A stretch of DNA of 64,000 nucleotides. Origin: Isoetes taiwanensis. Its lineage: Eukaryota > Streptophyta > Lycopodiopsida > Isoetales > Isoetaceae. The notes beneath the pieces are model-generated. The model worked only from the letters and a program-made list of their open reading frames with translations, did not search any database and was not told the origin of the DNA. Where the stretch lies: positions 4,669,852-4,733,851 of the forward strand of contig JAJEKV010000022.1 in NCBI GenBank assembly GCA_021234155.1, written 5' to 3'. This document shows positions 12,960 to 24,481 of this stretch, piece by piece. Position numbers and translations under genes: made by a program. Each line of letters begins with the position of its first letter. Position 1 is the stretch's first letter.

Positions 12960-14810
12960 GGATCTAACTTCTTCCTCGAAGGTTTTAGGTTCCGCCTTTC
13001 CTCGCCAATGCCCTCCCCACTACCTCATGACATTGAAAAAGATCCCGTCCAATCCGACCAGGTATAGCCTCCAAAACGAAAACCCCGTGGGTTGCTAGGT
13101 TATTGTAGGGTTTACGCTATGGAGGTCGAAGTTTTATCTGGCTTGCACTTGAAACATGGTCGAGAAGCCGCAGCTTGAAACCGTAAGCACAGAAATCGAC
13201 GAAATGGGGTTTGGATTTACCGAGGCAAAGTTTCTACCGTTGTTCCTCTCCCGAGGGCAAATGCCAATGCCTCCCTTCCCGGAACACGGGTTTCTATCCG
13301 ACCGCTGAATTCTCCATTCAAGTAACTTGCTTCGAAAGCAGGCTCAAACAAATTCAAGATCTGTCCGAGAATACATAAAAACCGCAAAGTGTCCTCGCGC
13401 AAATGGACGCAGGTAGAAAACCAAGTGTTTTGTCGTCGGGCAAAGATAAAGGCCCTGAATGGAGATTTGACTTCACGCATGTTGTCCTAAACAAATTAAA
13501 TTACCCTAGGGACCAAGTTACATGGTCATTTTTGCCAAAAGAAAAGAAACACAACCCTCTACATGGCAAGATTCTCGCACTCCCTTCGCTAAGGCCAATT
13601 CACTCATTTAACGGTTGGACATGAGCTACTTTATGCCACCGGGAGCAGGGGTGGTCTTCGCTTCACCTAAACTTGGCCCCGTGGTAATGTCGATGTTTCG
13701 AACCCGCTGGCGAGTCGATCACGCCTGTGGTGGGAGAGTTCGTCCGGCCCGTGGCCAAGGACCTCCCGTGAGATGACCTTTGGGACTAACTTCTTCTCGA
13801 AGGTTTTAGGGCTCCATCTTTTGGCGCCAACGCCTCCCACTACCTCATGATATTTGTGGTAGATCCCCGTCCAACTGACCAGGTATGGCCTCCAAAACGT
13901 AAAACCCCGTGGGTTGCTTGGTTATTGTAGGGTTTACGCTATGGAGGTCGAAGTTTTATCTGGGCTTGCACTTGAGACATGGTCGAGGAAATGCAGCTTG
14001 AAAACCGTAAGGCCAAATAGAAACCGAATAAAAATGGGGTTTGGATTTACCGAGGCAAGCTTTTCCTACCAGTGCGTCCGGAGGGCAAATGCCAATGCCT
14101 CCCTTCCCGAACACGGTTTCTATCCGGACCGCTGAATTCTCCATTCAAGTAACTTGCTTCGAGCAGCTCAAAAATTCAAGATCCGGGGAGAAACATATAA
14201 ACCGCAGTGTTCTCGCAATGACGGCAGTAGAAAAACCAAGTGTTTTGTCGTTCTAGCAAGTACAAAGGTCCCGGATTTGACTACCATGTCGTCCAAAACA
14301 GCTTAAATTACCCTAGGACCGTTACACCTGGCCATTTTTGCAGCAAAAGAAACACCTAACCCACATGGCAAAGATTCTCGCACCCTTCGGCTAAGGCCAA
14401 TTCACTACTAACGTAGTTGGACATGAGCTACTTTGGCGCTCCGAGCTGGAATGGTCTTCGCTTCCACGAAACTTGGTCTCCGTGGTAATGTCGATGTTTC
14501 GAGTCCGCTAAGGCAGTCGACGTCACAGCCCGGTGGGAGAGTTGCCCGTCAGGGTCAGGGACCTCCGAGAAGACCTTTTGGGTGAATCCTTCGAAGGTTT
14601 TAGGGCTCCCAAGATTCGCCTCAATGCCCTCCCACTACCTCATGATATTAGCAAGATCCTGGTCCAATCCGACTGGGTATGGTTCTCCAAAAACGTGAAA
14701 CCCTCGCTGTTAGGTTATTGTAGGGTTTACGCTATGGAGGTCGAAGTTTTACCTGGGGCTTGCACTGGAGACATGGTCAGAAGCTGCAGCTTTGAAAAAA
14801 CCGTATAATA
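12960..14810 (+). repeat. Diverged relative of the 1.1 kb satellite, about 0.8 kb period
   Basis: The landmark TATTGTAGGGTTTACGCTAT recurs near 13102, 13923 and 14716, giving periods of about 820 and 793 bases. The order of landmarks follows the 1.1 kb monomer: CCAAAACG-AACCCCGTGGGTTGC, then CCTAGGGACCAAGTTACA, then a TTTTGC(C/A)AAAGAAA block, then GAGCTACTTT and TGGTAATGTCGATGTTTCGA. The sequence is much diverged and about 0.3 kb shorter per unit. Orientation matches the left array. This is therefore an older subfamily of the same repeat, placed inside the interval between the two main arrays. Confidence 0.8.
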
Positions 14811-15480
14811 GGGAACTCGATTTAAATGTTTGACATCCTCCTCCCAAAGGTTTCAATTAGAAATCAAGAACACATTTTGTAGTAGCAAATTTTTTGCTAT
14901 GATTCTGATCGCCAATAGATCCAAAGTCTGTTATTTCAAGTAAAGAGGGTTCGCATGCATGTTCAAAAGTACACCGTGATCCCAAGTGCAATCGACCACG
15001 CTTTGGCCTATAACGTGAAAACCCTACAAATAACCCTCGCAAGTAAGGCACCAAAACATCCTGTTTGTCATGGGCACCAAACATTCAAGGATGTGGAGGT
15101 TCTCTAGAGTCTTAACAATTGTTTGCTTGTTGCATAAGTTGTCTAAGATATTATGATTCTTCATACAGCCATGTCTTTTGATACTAAAGTTTTCTATGGA
15201 GATTATAACCGTGAAGAAAGGAAGAAAGCACTTACAAAGAAATTCCAAAGAAGATTGCCATTTAAACAACCAATCCCTGGCAAGTGATGGGCATTCAAAA
15301 ATCTTTCACAATGCTTATCTTGCTCGCTCGTGATTCTGGATGATCTTGTGGGAAGCAATGACCATATGAATCAATGATCATGACATGATAAAACCAAGGA
15401 TTCAAGAAATCTAGACATGAAAACGGTGGCATGGTCAATATTCAAGAATTTTAAGATAAAAATACGTTAGGTTCATACTA
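14811..15480. other. No gene seen
   Basis: This segment separates the 0.8 kb repeats from the CTG/CAG-rich island starting near 15480. It contains short frames only (for example minus 14857-15084 and 15024-15269) with no motif I can recognise. Confidence 0.5.
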
Positions 15481-15541
15481 CTGAGCCAGAGCCAGAGCTT
15501 TCTTTCATCAATGAGGTTATGATGTCAAAAACGCACCACAA

Positions 15542-15970
15542 TCAACAGAACTTCATCTTCTTGGAGATTAAGCTTCGCAGCGACTCTGTTAATTTAAATA
15601 GAGGAGACTCTGGCAAAGTGATTAGCTCATCAATTAAAGAAGACCTTTGCATGCATTCAAAATTACTTGATTGGCATTTCTCAACTTGAGGTATGGAGTT
15701 TTCAGGCCAGCTAACGTTTGAGCATGCCCTGTTGAAAATGCTGCCTAGTTGAAAGAAAATCTTGTACTGAAAGGCATTGCATAGTAATCTGAAAATGCCC
15801 TCCAATCCAAGGAAGAAATTAAACCACAGAGCTCTTAAATAAAATGCCAGCCTTTGAGCTGTAGATGATGCCATTTCTCTGACCTTAACTGAGTTCCCAA
15901 TGATATTGCTCCTTGCACAATCTATCAAAGACTCCAATAAATTGGTATTCGAAAGTTTAACCTGCATCAA
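15542..15970 (-). CDS. Possible exon of an unrecognised gene fragment
   Basis: A 142-codon frame is open on the minus strand. It has alternating hydrophobic and polar helices and several Cys, Leu and Ser residues. A plausible acceptor (a T/A-rich tract ending GCAG) lies just upstream on the minus strand near 15980. Base composition and CTG/CAG content resemble the exon-like island around 38.5-41 kb and differ from the neighbouring repeats. The frame directly follows a copia-derived element on the same strand. I do not recognise the product and cannot place further exons; it may be a captured fragment or chance. Confidence 0.25.
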   Translation of the reverse strand: MMQVKLSNTNLLESLIDCARSNIIGNSVKVREMASSTAQRLAFYLRALWFNFFLGLEGIFRLLCNAFQYKIFFQLGSIFNRACSNVSWPENSIPQVEKCQSSNFECMQRSSLIDELITLPESPLFKLTESLRSLISKKMKFC

Positions 15971-16074
15971 CTCTGCATAATTTTATTACATGATTTAAGA
16001 ATGTGTGCCTTTTGTCTAATTCTTTACAAGAGTTTTGCTTTTGTCACATTATATTAGATTCATCTCTCATGACA

Positions 16075-18034
16075 ACCATATAGGTTTAGCTTCCATAGTC
16101 ACCCTTAGTTCTCCACAATGCCTTTAGAATATGTCTGCAATCTGCAGATTCGTGTTGATATAACCCATTCAATACATATCTTCTTTTCTGCTACATTCTG
16201 ATAAAGTGTACACTGCCCTACATGCTTAGTTCTCTCATGCTGTACAGGGTTTTTAAATTAATTGTAATGCAACTCATGCTGTTAGTGTAAATTAATGTTG
16301 TCTCACCTTGTTTATAACCAAGTTCTTCTAGCAATCTTCTCAACCAGACTATTTCTTTTGCTCCACTTCCATAATATCCAGATGGTTTCATATTAGAATA
16401 AGCTTCTCTTTTGGTAGCAAATCCGGAGCTGCCTTCAGCAAAATTACGCTTAGTATCATAGCTCCTGTCTCTGCCCATTCTATCCATATCTAGTTTCTCC
16501 AACTAAACTGATCTAAGACACCAGATTCATTCCCTGTTCGTTTCATATTCTGGCGCTTCTTCTTCCTGTGATTCCTGGCTACCAAAATCGTAGCTCATCG
16601 TTTTAGGGTTAGAGTTTATTTAAGACCTAAATGCCGCCTGCATAATGCAGTAGTCTTCTAGGTCACGAATCCTTCAACAATTTTTGGGAAGGCACCCGTC
16701 TTTTAGAGCCGTCTTCCACCATTTCTCTGCCATCAATTCCGGTGACTTCCATACATTTTTTTACCCGTCCATTCTTTTTTTCTTTTAGATTATGTTTTAC
16801 CAATGTTGACCCATTTCAACTAAGGATAAATATCAGGTATACATTCATCATTAATTGTACCATCATCAATACTTCTACTTCCTCTAATGAGGTACAATGT
16901 TTCCTAAATGCATATTCAATAACAAGGCGCATTACGTTTAATATGCTTCTAAATTTTACAAATTGACTGTGGTTATTTAGTCTGAACGCAGAAACCAATT
17001 AAGATTGCCATATTGCATTCAATAAACATAATGATAACCTCTTCCATATATGTCCAGCAAATAAATTAAACAGCCATGTATTTCGGATAGGTCTCTAGGG
17101 TTCCATAATGGGTGGTGAGTATTTTGAGGCTTGATAATTCTTGTGATGAAACCACAATATTGAAGGGGCAAATGATTACATGTGACATAAACATTGCCAG
17201 GAATGGACGAGCCCGACCTTAAAGTAAGACCCAGGATGTGTACTTCAGCCAGGACTTGGAAATAGCTTACATATGAAATTACAACACAACGTAATTCCAT
17301 CTGACCCTGAAGATTCAGAGAAAAAATAAGAAACCACTATCAGACAACAGAATAAATGAAACAAGTTGAGTACTCATCATGGAATCGTTCAACATTTTCT
17401 TCGGGTCACTTACTATAGGGAAAATCCCACTTCTGCGAAACTGAGTAATGTAGGATCTTCCCCATATATTTCCAATAACCACTAAACTGGGCTGACGAAC
17501 TCCTACTTGACAATGCTTTTATATAATAGAAAAAACTCAAGGAACTTATTAGCATTATAAGACTGACAAATGACTTAGAGAGGGAACATTTGTAGCATAA
17601 GGTCAATGCATTTGTTTAAGAGTTTGTTACACACAAGAAACCACATGTTAACTATTGGGGTCTTTTGCATTGTAGGTGGACCCTTCGTGGATTTACGAGT
17701 TGCCATATAAAAAATAAGAGCTTCATAATAGGGTGGGGACCAAGAATAGTTTGTTTCTCACCGACCCGAAAGAAATTAAGCCGTGAAGAAAAATGTAAGC
17801 AATCTTCTTAGAGGCCGATTCAATGATGACTACCGTTAAAAACTACTTAATATAATTTTCTAATAAGTCTATGGTTCAAAGGACCCCAAAAAAAGAAGCA
17901 TTTTAGTTGTTTTTCCATATGTTTACCGATCAACCCACATGCCAATTTGTGATGACAAGAAAAACTTCCTAGTCAAATGCACTTTCTAATTTTTCACCAA
18001 TGTTCAAATAAAACATAGGAAGTCTATAGTGGCA
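16075..18034 (-). mobile_element. Internally deleted Ty1/copia derivative, copy 1
   Basis: Read on the minus strand, the element begins with TTGCCACTATAGACTTCC at 18034, passes a long noncoding leader (17640-16985), a short open start (MSYDFGSQE, near 16590), and then joins directly to the RNase H part of copia pol (16500-16200). Integrase and reverse transcriptase are absent. Two other copies (18035-19175 and 32600-35618) share the same junction, so the deletion predates their spread. The 5' terminus at 18034 matches that of the third copy at 35618, fixing the end. No 3' LTR was found. This copy retains CTG and CAG words that the other two have lost. Confidence 0.75.
16218..16502 (-). pseudogene. 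Ty1/copia RNase H fragment
   Basis: The minus-strand product contains AKEIVWLRRLLEELG near 16330-16370, followed by YKQGETTLIYT and SMSC. This is the usual end of the copia RNase H domain (A-KE-WLR-LL-ELG, then a D-Q-S-I box). The Asp-Asn of the box reads as Asn-Ser here. Downstream frames continue as the decayed tail of copia pol (EKK-Y and S-D-R-IL words to about 16085). Upstream the RNase H is fused to a short gag-like start instead of reverse transcriptase. It cannot be functional alone; it is a diagnostic relic of the parent element. Confidence 0.8.
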
Positions 18035-19175
18035 AATGAATTCTCGACCCAAAGTACAACTTACTAATTACATCTTAAGTTTATAGGATCGGATCCCAAT
18101 CATTGGCCTGATCTCGACCTATTGGGACATCGTGTCTCATGCCTCCATGGACCTAGAAGGTTGCTAACTTTTCCCCAAAGATAGTTGCCTCCTTTATTGC
18201 ACCAATGACCTCTTTCCAAATTCAATATATAGGCCATTTTAACTTATCAACATTTGAACACCATTAACCATAGGTTTAGCTTCCATAGTCACCCTTAGTT
18301 CTCCACCAATGCATTTAGAATATGTCTGCAACTGCGATCCCGTGGTTCATATAACCCATTCGAATATATCTCTTTTTCTCAAGCATCCTCATAAAGTGTG
18401 CATCAAGTTCTATATGCTTAGTTCTCTCATGTTGTACAGTATTTTTAACAATTTAATGCAACTCATGTCACAAGATAAATTAATGTTGGCTCACCTTGTT
18501 TATAACCAAGTTCTTCTAGCAATCTTCTCAACCGTAGTATTTTTTTGCTCCACTTCTATAATACCTGATGGTTTCAGATAGAATAAGCCCCTCGCTTTGG
18601 TAGCAACTGAGCCGCCTTCACCAAAATTACGCTTTAGTGTCATAGCCCTCGCCTCCGCCTTTTATCCCTATATAGTTTCTCCAACCGAACCGGTCTAAGA
18701 CACCGATTAATTCCTCGCTCCTTTCATATTCTCGGGCGCTTCTTCTTCCTTCCGATTCCCTCGGCTACCAAAATCGTAGCTCATATTTTTAGAGTTAGAG
18801 TTTATTTAAGACCATTTTACCTTGATAAATGCCGCTTTTGCATATTGCATAGTAGCCTTCCAAGTCACGAATCCACAACAATTTTGGGAGGCACTCCAGA
18901 TTTTTAGAGCCGCCTTTCCACCATTTTCTCCGCCATCAATTCCTGGATGACTTCACACATTTTTTACCCGGCCCATTCTTTTTTCCCTTTTAGATTACCA
19001 TTAACATGTTTTTACCAATGTTGACCCATTTCAACTAAGGATAAATATCACATATACATTCATCATTAATTGTACCATCACCAATACTTCTACTTCCTCT
19101 AATGAGGTACAATGTTTCTATTCTATTCTATTCTATTCAATGTGTTAACAATAGCTAAAGGATTTAACACAAACC
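18035..19175 (-). mobile_element. Copia derivative, copy 2 (lacking its leader)
   Basis: This copy repeats the RNase H tail, RNase H core and gag-start portions of copy 1 in the same order and strand, directly abutting the 5' end of copy 1 at 18034/18035. Its own long leader is missing. Near 19117-19137 an ATTCT pentanucleotide run replaces the CCTAAATGCATA seen in copy 3. It shares with copy 3, but not copy 1, a 230-base extension beyond the RNase H tail (18040-18265). Confidence 0.75.
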
Positions 19176-22124
19176 AAAAAAAAAGGAAACTAGCAAAAGG
19201 CACACCGTAAGACTGGGTGTAGGCAAGACCTAATTTTGTTAGGCTTTTACGATTAGTGTGATTAGACTTACAATGACATTGCACTATATAAGACCATTGT
19301 TAATGATCGATAAGGTTGATTCAACAAGTCTTATTACCATTTGTAGATGTGGAACACTTCTAAATGATATTTAAGTCATTTATATTGCTCGCTTCTATGA
19401 GATGACACATTATGCATATCTAATGGCCAAGTTCCATCTATAATACCCTTGAAGTTTGCAAATACGCCTCAAATGTAGAATGGTGATATAGTTTTTGAGG
19501 CTCCTCAAGTTCGAAAGTTGTCTTTAGAAACATTGTAGATTAGGGTAAAATTTTCCTAACAACCTCAAATTCATCTAAATCTAAGTTCATGGCTTTTTTT
19601 TTTTATTTTTCTTTTTGTAATCAAGATTCACAACTTACGCTTATTGAAGTTGTTCATTTAATTAATATTGCCATTTGAGCTAAATACTATGTTTTTTGGA
19701 TAATTTAGAGTATTTTCAAACTTGAGAGGTATGTTTAGATTTTTTCCTAATTTAATTTCTTTTAGTCTTTTGTTGCTTTTTTAGGGCTTCTTCAATGTTC
19801 CACAAGGCCAAATTTACAAGCTCATGAATGTCTACTCAAAATTGCTAGCATCCCCGCAAAAAACATTACCAAGAACATTAATGTCATATAAGTGATTCGA
19901 AATAGGCCCTTCACATTATTTAGCTTAAAGATTCCCGAAGCATTGAAAATAACAATGATTAGGAAATAAATTTAAGTTGTCCGTACAATTATCGTATCCA
20001 TGACATTACATCTCTATCTAGCAATGCCCAAAACTGCCCAAATCCTACCTTGAAACTTTCGCAGACATGATATACATCAAGAATCGCGATTTCCTACAAC
20101 TTGGTCAAATCAAAGCATGCTTTCCATGACATGGCAATGGATGTACCTCCCTCCATCACGGTTTCATCCCTTTTACATGCTTCTAACATGCCTAGAAATG
20201 TGAACCTTTAACAAAATGGTAAAGACGCAGACTACCACTAGAGATGCCGAATTTATCTATATCAATCTCCAACAAAACTCTCTTCAGCCCGATTACCCAA
20301 ACAATTAAAAGTGTATCTTCCCAAGTCATAAGCTATCTAGAAAGCAAAGAACTGTGAAAATATAAAACCTAGCTATTCATTATATATTCCCTAAACGTAA
20401 TGTTTCTTTGCAACAACATGATATTATAATGTAGTCTTTTGCAAATGCAAAATATTATAATGTAGCAGCTTGTGAGCAAATATTGCAAATCATTAGTATA
20501 CGTGTCGTCATGATACACGCTTTTATAAGAAGACATTAATCTATACTTAGGAATTCAGCCATGTTATTGAGACCCTTTATTTCCCCTTACATAATGGTTG
20601 AACTTATAAGAACATCTTGCTAATGAAATTAAATAACTGGCCGTATCTTATATTTAAGCGCAAATAGCAAGTTTTGTTTTCAGGACCTAGATAACTCTAG
20701 TTATCTCCCACTATATCTTGCATGTTGTTTTATGGATGGTGGAAATGGGGAAAAGAAACCCATTTTTGTTTCCAAGGCGCCATCTAATTGTCAATAGTCG
20801 ATTTATGATTACTTGGGTTGAACCTCGATTCAAAACAAGTTCCAACAATCTCTTCCCCGCTAAGAAGTCAATCAAATAGTCTTCAAGACACATTTTGGGC
20901 AAAGCTAAATGTAATAGTTGACATTAAATTTTCATATGTTGCAGCCTTTTGCCAAATCTATGGACAACGAAGACGTAACACCGACCCTCTTTGGCAGCCA
21001 CATTCTCATGCTCATGAACAGTAACCATCTCATGTGATCATGCATCTATTTATCATCCGCTTCTCGGTGCAGTGTATCCTTCATTGCGGTAGCCTACATC
21101 GATGAAGTGGAAGAAAGGGAAAAAGATAAGTCGTGATAAAGTATATTATTCGTTTGTCAAAGCAAAATGGCACAACGATGACCAGTAATCCGAATCATTT
21201 GTCGCTTATTTAACTATGTTTTGAAATAGGATGAATTATAATAGCAAAGATCTTCGCCTAGATGAGCATAAATAATGTCACAATTTGGAGAAGGCAATGA
21301 GCAAATGTGGATTGAGCAAATGAACGTGATAGAGAAGAGCAGAGTACGTGTCATCATCCTCAGAATAACATATGCTTTGGCATCTTGCCTTAAGGGCTAT
21401 TTGAAACAAAGAAAAGAAAAATAGCAGTGAAAATCAAACAGCTTCATTTTAATCTTGAGCTCTGCTAAACTATACATGCGTAAATCATTTGTGTTAAAGT
21501 GGGTTCAGCAAGTGATGGCTAGGAAGAGCAAGTATTTTCTTCAAGAAGACTTAGTAGTGTCCTTAAAAGGTTGTCTCTGGGCTTCAAACCTCATTGTTGT
21601 TTTCTCCCGAGTATAGATCAGCCCAAATGATTAATCAAAACAGTAATTTTGACTAAGAACATAAAATCTTTAACTCTCTATGAATTGCAAGCGCTAGTCG
21701 TGAAAGGTTAGTCATTCCAATAAAAAGGTTTCTAGAAATACTACGGCAGCCATGGACAAGAATGTCATCACTCACCGCTAGGCTTTTACATTTTATGTGT
21801 GCAACCAACGCCTCTTTGCCCTCGCTTCAACGGTTTTTATTTTACTCCCGCTTCTCTTCTTTCAAAGATTTTGTCCATGGTTACCCGTAGTATTTTTTAG
21901 AATGACGCTTTCCTTCGCTTCAACGAATAGAAGGAAAAACGAGGTTCTAGGAAATACTTGAGGCACTGGCGCTAGCGCTTAGTTAGTTCTTTTCCTATTT
22001 ATGTTTGTTTCCACATGTTCTCGCCATCGCCTCTTGGTGCATCTTCTTTCCTCTTCTTCCTTCTCCCTACCTGGCTTTCCACCTCCCACCCTTCTCCCTG
22101 TTTTATGACTTGTTTGCAACCAAC
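19176..22124. other. AT-rich DNA without a recognised gene
   Basis: No motif-bearing frame was found. A 63-codon minus frame (20711-20902) and its plus-strand shadow show no known domain. A T-run lies at 19592-19612. The section from about 20.5 to 22 kb keeps CTG and CAG words at a seemingly normal level, unlike the repeats on either side. Confidence 0.5.
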
Positions 22125-22325
22125 ACTTTGTTGGAGGCCTTGTGCCTAGTTTGAGGCCTAGTGCCCGGTTGGGCCTTTGTGCCCGGGTTGAGGGCTTGGC
22201 CAGGCCTTGTTGGGGCCTTTTTGTGCCCTGGTTTGGGCTCTGTGCCTAGTGGAAGGCATGGTGCCTAGTTGGAAGCCTTGGTGGTCGGATGGCCTTGGTG
22301 GCCTTTGGTTTGTCTTTTTGTGTAT
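22125..22325 (+). repeat. Degenerate GC-rich minisatellite
   Basis: A word of about 20 bases with the core GGCCTNGTGCC(T/C)(A/G)GTTNG is repeated about eight times with substitutions (for example TTGTGCCTAGTTTGAGGCC and AGTGCCCGGTTGGGCC). A similar GGCCCTCGTGCC motif recurs in the inverted-repeat arms at 24.83-25.00 and 25.43-25.62 kb. Confidence 0.8.
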
Positions 22326-22769
22326 GCAGGGTTTAGCGTGGTCGCTTGGAGGAGGGCCCGATCTCGTGAGCACAAGATGAAGATCAATGAAGAAGACAAT
22401 TCAAACATGTTTCGCCTTTGGCAATTTCTTTGTTGTAATGTATTTTCACCCAATAAGGCTAGTCAAGATGAGGGTACAAGATCTATTATGTTTTTGGACC
22501 TAGCATCTGCTAGTGATCCCATTATTGTCGCATATCCTACTAAATGAGATTTGGGTCAGCAAGCCTTGAGAACACCTTAAAAAATAGTATTTTTAGCCAC
22601 GATGCTAAATTTCTTTCTTGAAAGGGGATCTATCCAAACTAGGTGAATCAGATTTGGTGTATCACACTTTTGTCTAGATCCTTCACGAAAGTAATCTTCC
22701 AAAGGAAGGGGAACCTCTTAACCATTTCAAATTGATGGCTATTATAAGGCCCGATTATCTTGATATTGT

Positions 22770-23343
22770 TGTTATTGAATGAGAATGAGAATGATTTTTT
22801 TTATCGGGTCCATCGAGGCCAATCGGCCTATGGGACCCATAAGGAGCGAACAAACTTATTACCGTCCCGTTAAAAACCCTCACCGGCGGGGTTTTGAGGG
22901 AAAACCGTGGGCGCAATAAGAATGCCGCCAAACCGCATAAGTATACATCAATGTATATATACAAGTCAAGTGTGCCCGAGGACATAGCTGATCTCGCGAT
23001 GTCCATAACCTCCCCGGTATGATCCTAGCACCCCGCACGGATGTCGTCGTGCTCAATGTCACATGTAACTGCTGGCTGTGCCCGACCAACTCAAAGATAG
23101 CGCCCGAATTTGATCATATGTCGGGCAACTTTGAAGGGTATGAGATTCATCCTCAATGACTCCCATTTGGCAAAGATTGACAGAGCTCGCCCCGGGCGGG
23201 CTCACCAATCCATCCGCCCTGCCTCAATCAAGATGATGTGCCCCTCGTATAATGGAGGCAATGAGTCTCCGCCTCCTTTTCATGGGCAAGGGTACGCAGT
23301 AGCATTGGGCCTCGCCCAATGTGGGATTTATGTATACCGGTAG
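22770..23343 (-). mobile_element. 5'-truncated LINE fragment (3' end)
   Basis: The segment is the reverse complement of the last 0.55 kb of the larger LINE ending at 46985. Shared landmarks are GACTCCCATTTGGC, CACATGTAACTGC, GTATACATCAATGTATA, GTTTTGAGGGAAAA, CCTATGGGACCCATAAG and a terminal hexanucleotide tail (GAATGA)n at 22776-22796. The copy stops upstream at 23343, as expected for 5' truncation during target-primed reverse transcription. Confidence 0.85.
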
Positions 23344-24481
23344 TGTGTCGCCTTGATATTGTAAGGTTTACAAGAACCTATAGCATAAAAACTGCTTTTA
23401 ATTCTCGCCTTTGCTCCGCATTTATAAAACGCTAATAGTATGAGACCTACCTATATTTCTCTTTTTGCATGTGTTACTAACTCGCAGAGAATTCTTGTAC
23501 ATAAGGCTGACCATAGCACCACAATCTATCTTCTTGTAATCCGGGCCATAAGTACAAGCCACCAAGAATAAGGGCAAAAAAATCCCGACAAACCAAAACC
23601 AAAAACAAAGATGGCATACCTTAACACAAACTCAATATCTTCAATAAGAATTTTTCAGACACTTGAATACCAATGAAATCGATGTTAACACCTATAAACA
23701 TGTACAACACCCGCTTTAACAACCTTAAGCTCCAAATGTAAGCATCCTTAGTAGCACAACCTGCTTTAGAACATCAAGTTCTCTATCGCCACTAGATTGT
23801 CTCTGTCTCAAGGAATTAAATTCATTATCTACTTCTATTATCTACCATCTAAGTACGTAATACTTACACAAGATAATCTTCGTGGAAATCCCTTGCCAAA
23901 CTTGTGAGAAAGCTATAGTATCAAACCAAGCATAAGTGTCGCGGAGATTGTCTCAAACAACTTGGCCAAACCAATGTAACTACAAACCATTAAATTAACC
24001 ATAAGGATCTCCTATATGAAGAAAAAAAAAAGTACCGACACGGTATTCAAGATTTTCCATCTTGATAATACTTGAGATATCCAAGAAACATATCAGCCTC
24101 TATAAAAGCTTTTAACAGAGCACGCCTCATATGCAAACAATAACAAAGTGGATGATGGTTTCATTACTTGATCAATCTATGCCAACCATCTACCAATACA
24201 ACCACACACTATCCAAGAAGGCAATCACACTTTTATTACGGCTCACATCCACTTCCATAGTGTATCTCTTCCCGTAAAAAATGGAGTTTCTTCGTTAAGG
24301 AAAGTGATATGGACTCCAAGAAAAATAAGCGTAAAAATCGAGGCGATGGATGGATCGAAAAATAAAATATGGAATGGCTCAAGATTAGAATTCAAGATTC
24401 TATTCTTTCTTTTTAACTATTTTCCCCGCCAACCACAAAGTGATAGTATCCTTTGCTACGAGTCTTTTACACCTCCGCTTT
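23344..24481. other. No gene seen
   Basis: AT-rich DNA with no frame carrying a recognisable motif. It separates the LINE fragment from the inverted repeat. Confidence 0.5.

Noticed and set aside
12960-14810. CRISPR-like array (regular repeats)
   Set aside because: The units are 0.8 kb and homologous over their full length, with no short repeat and unique spacer pattern; the context is eukaryotic.
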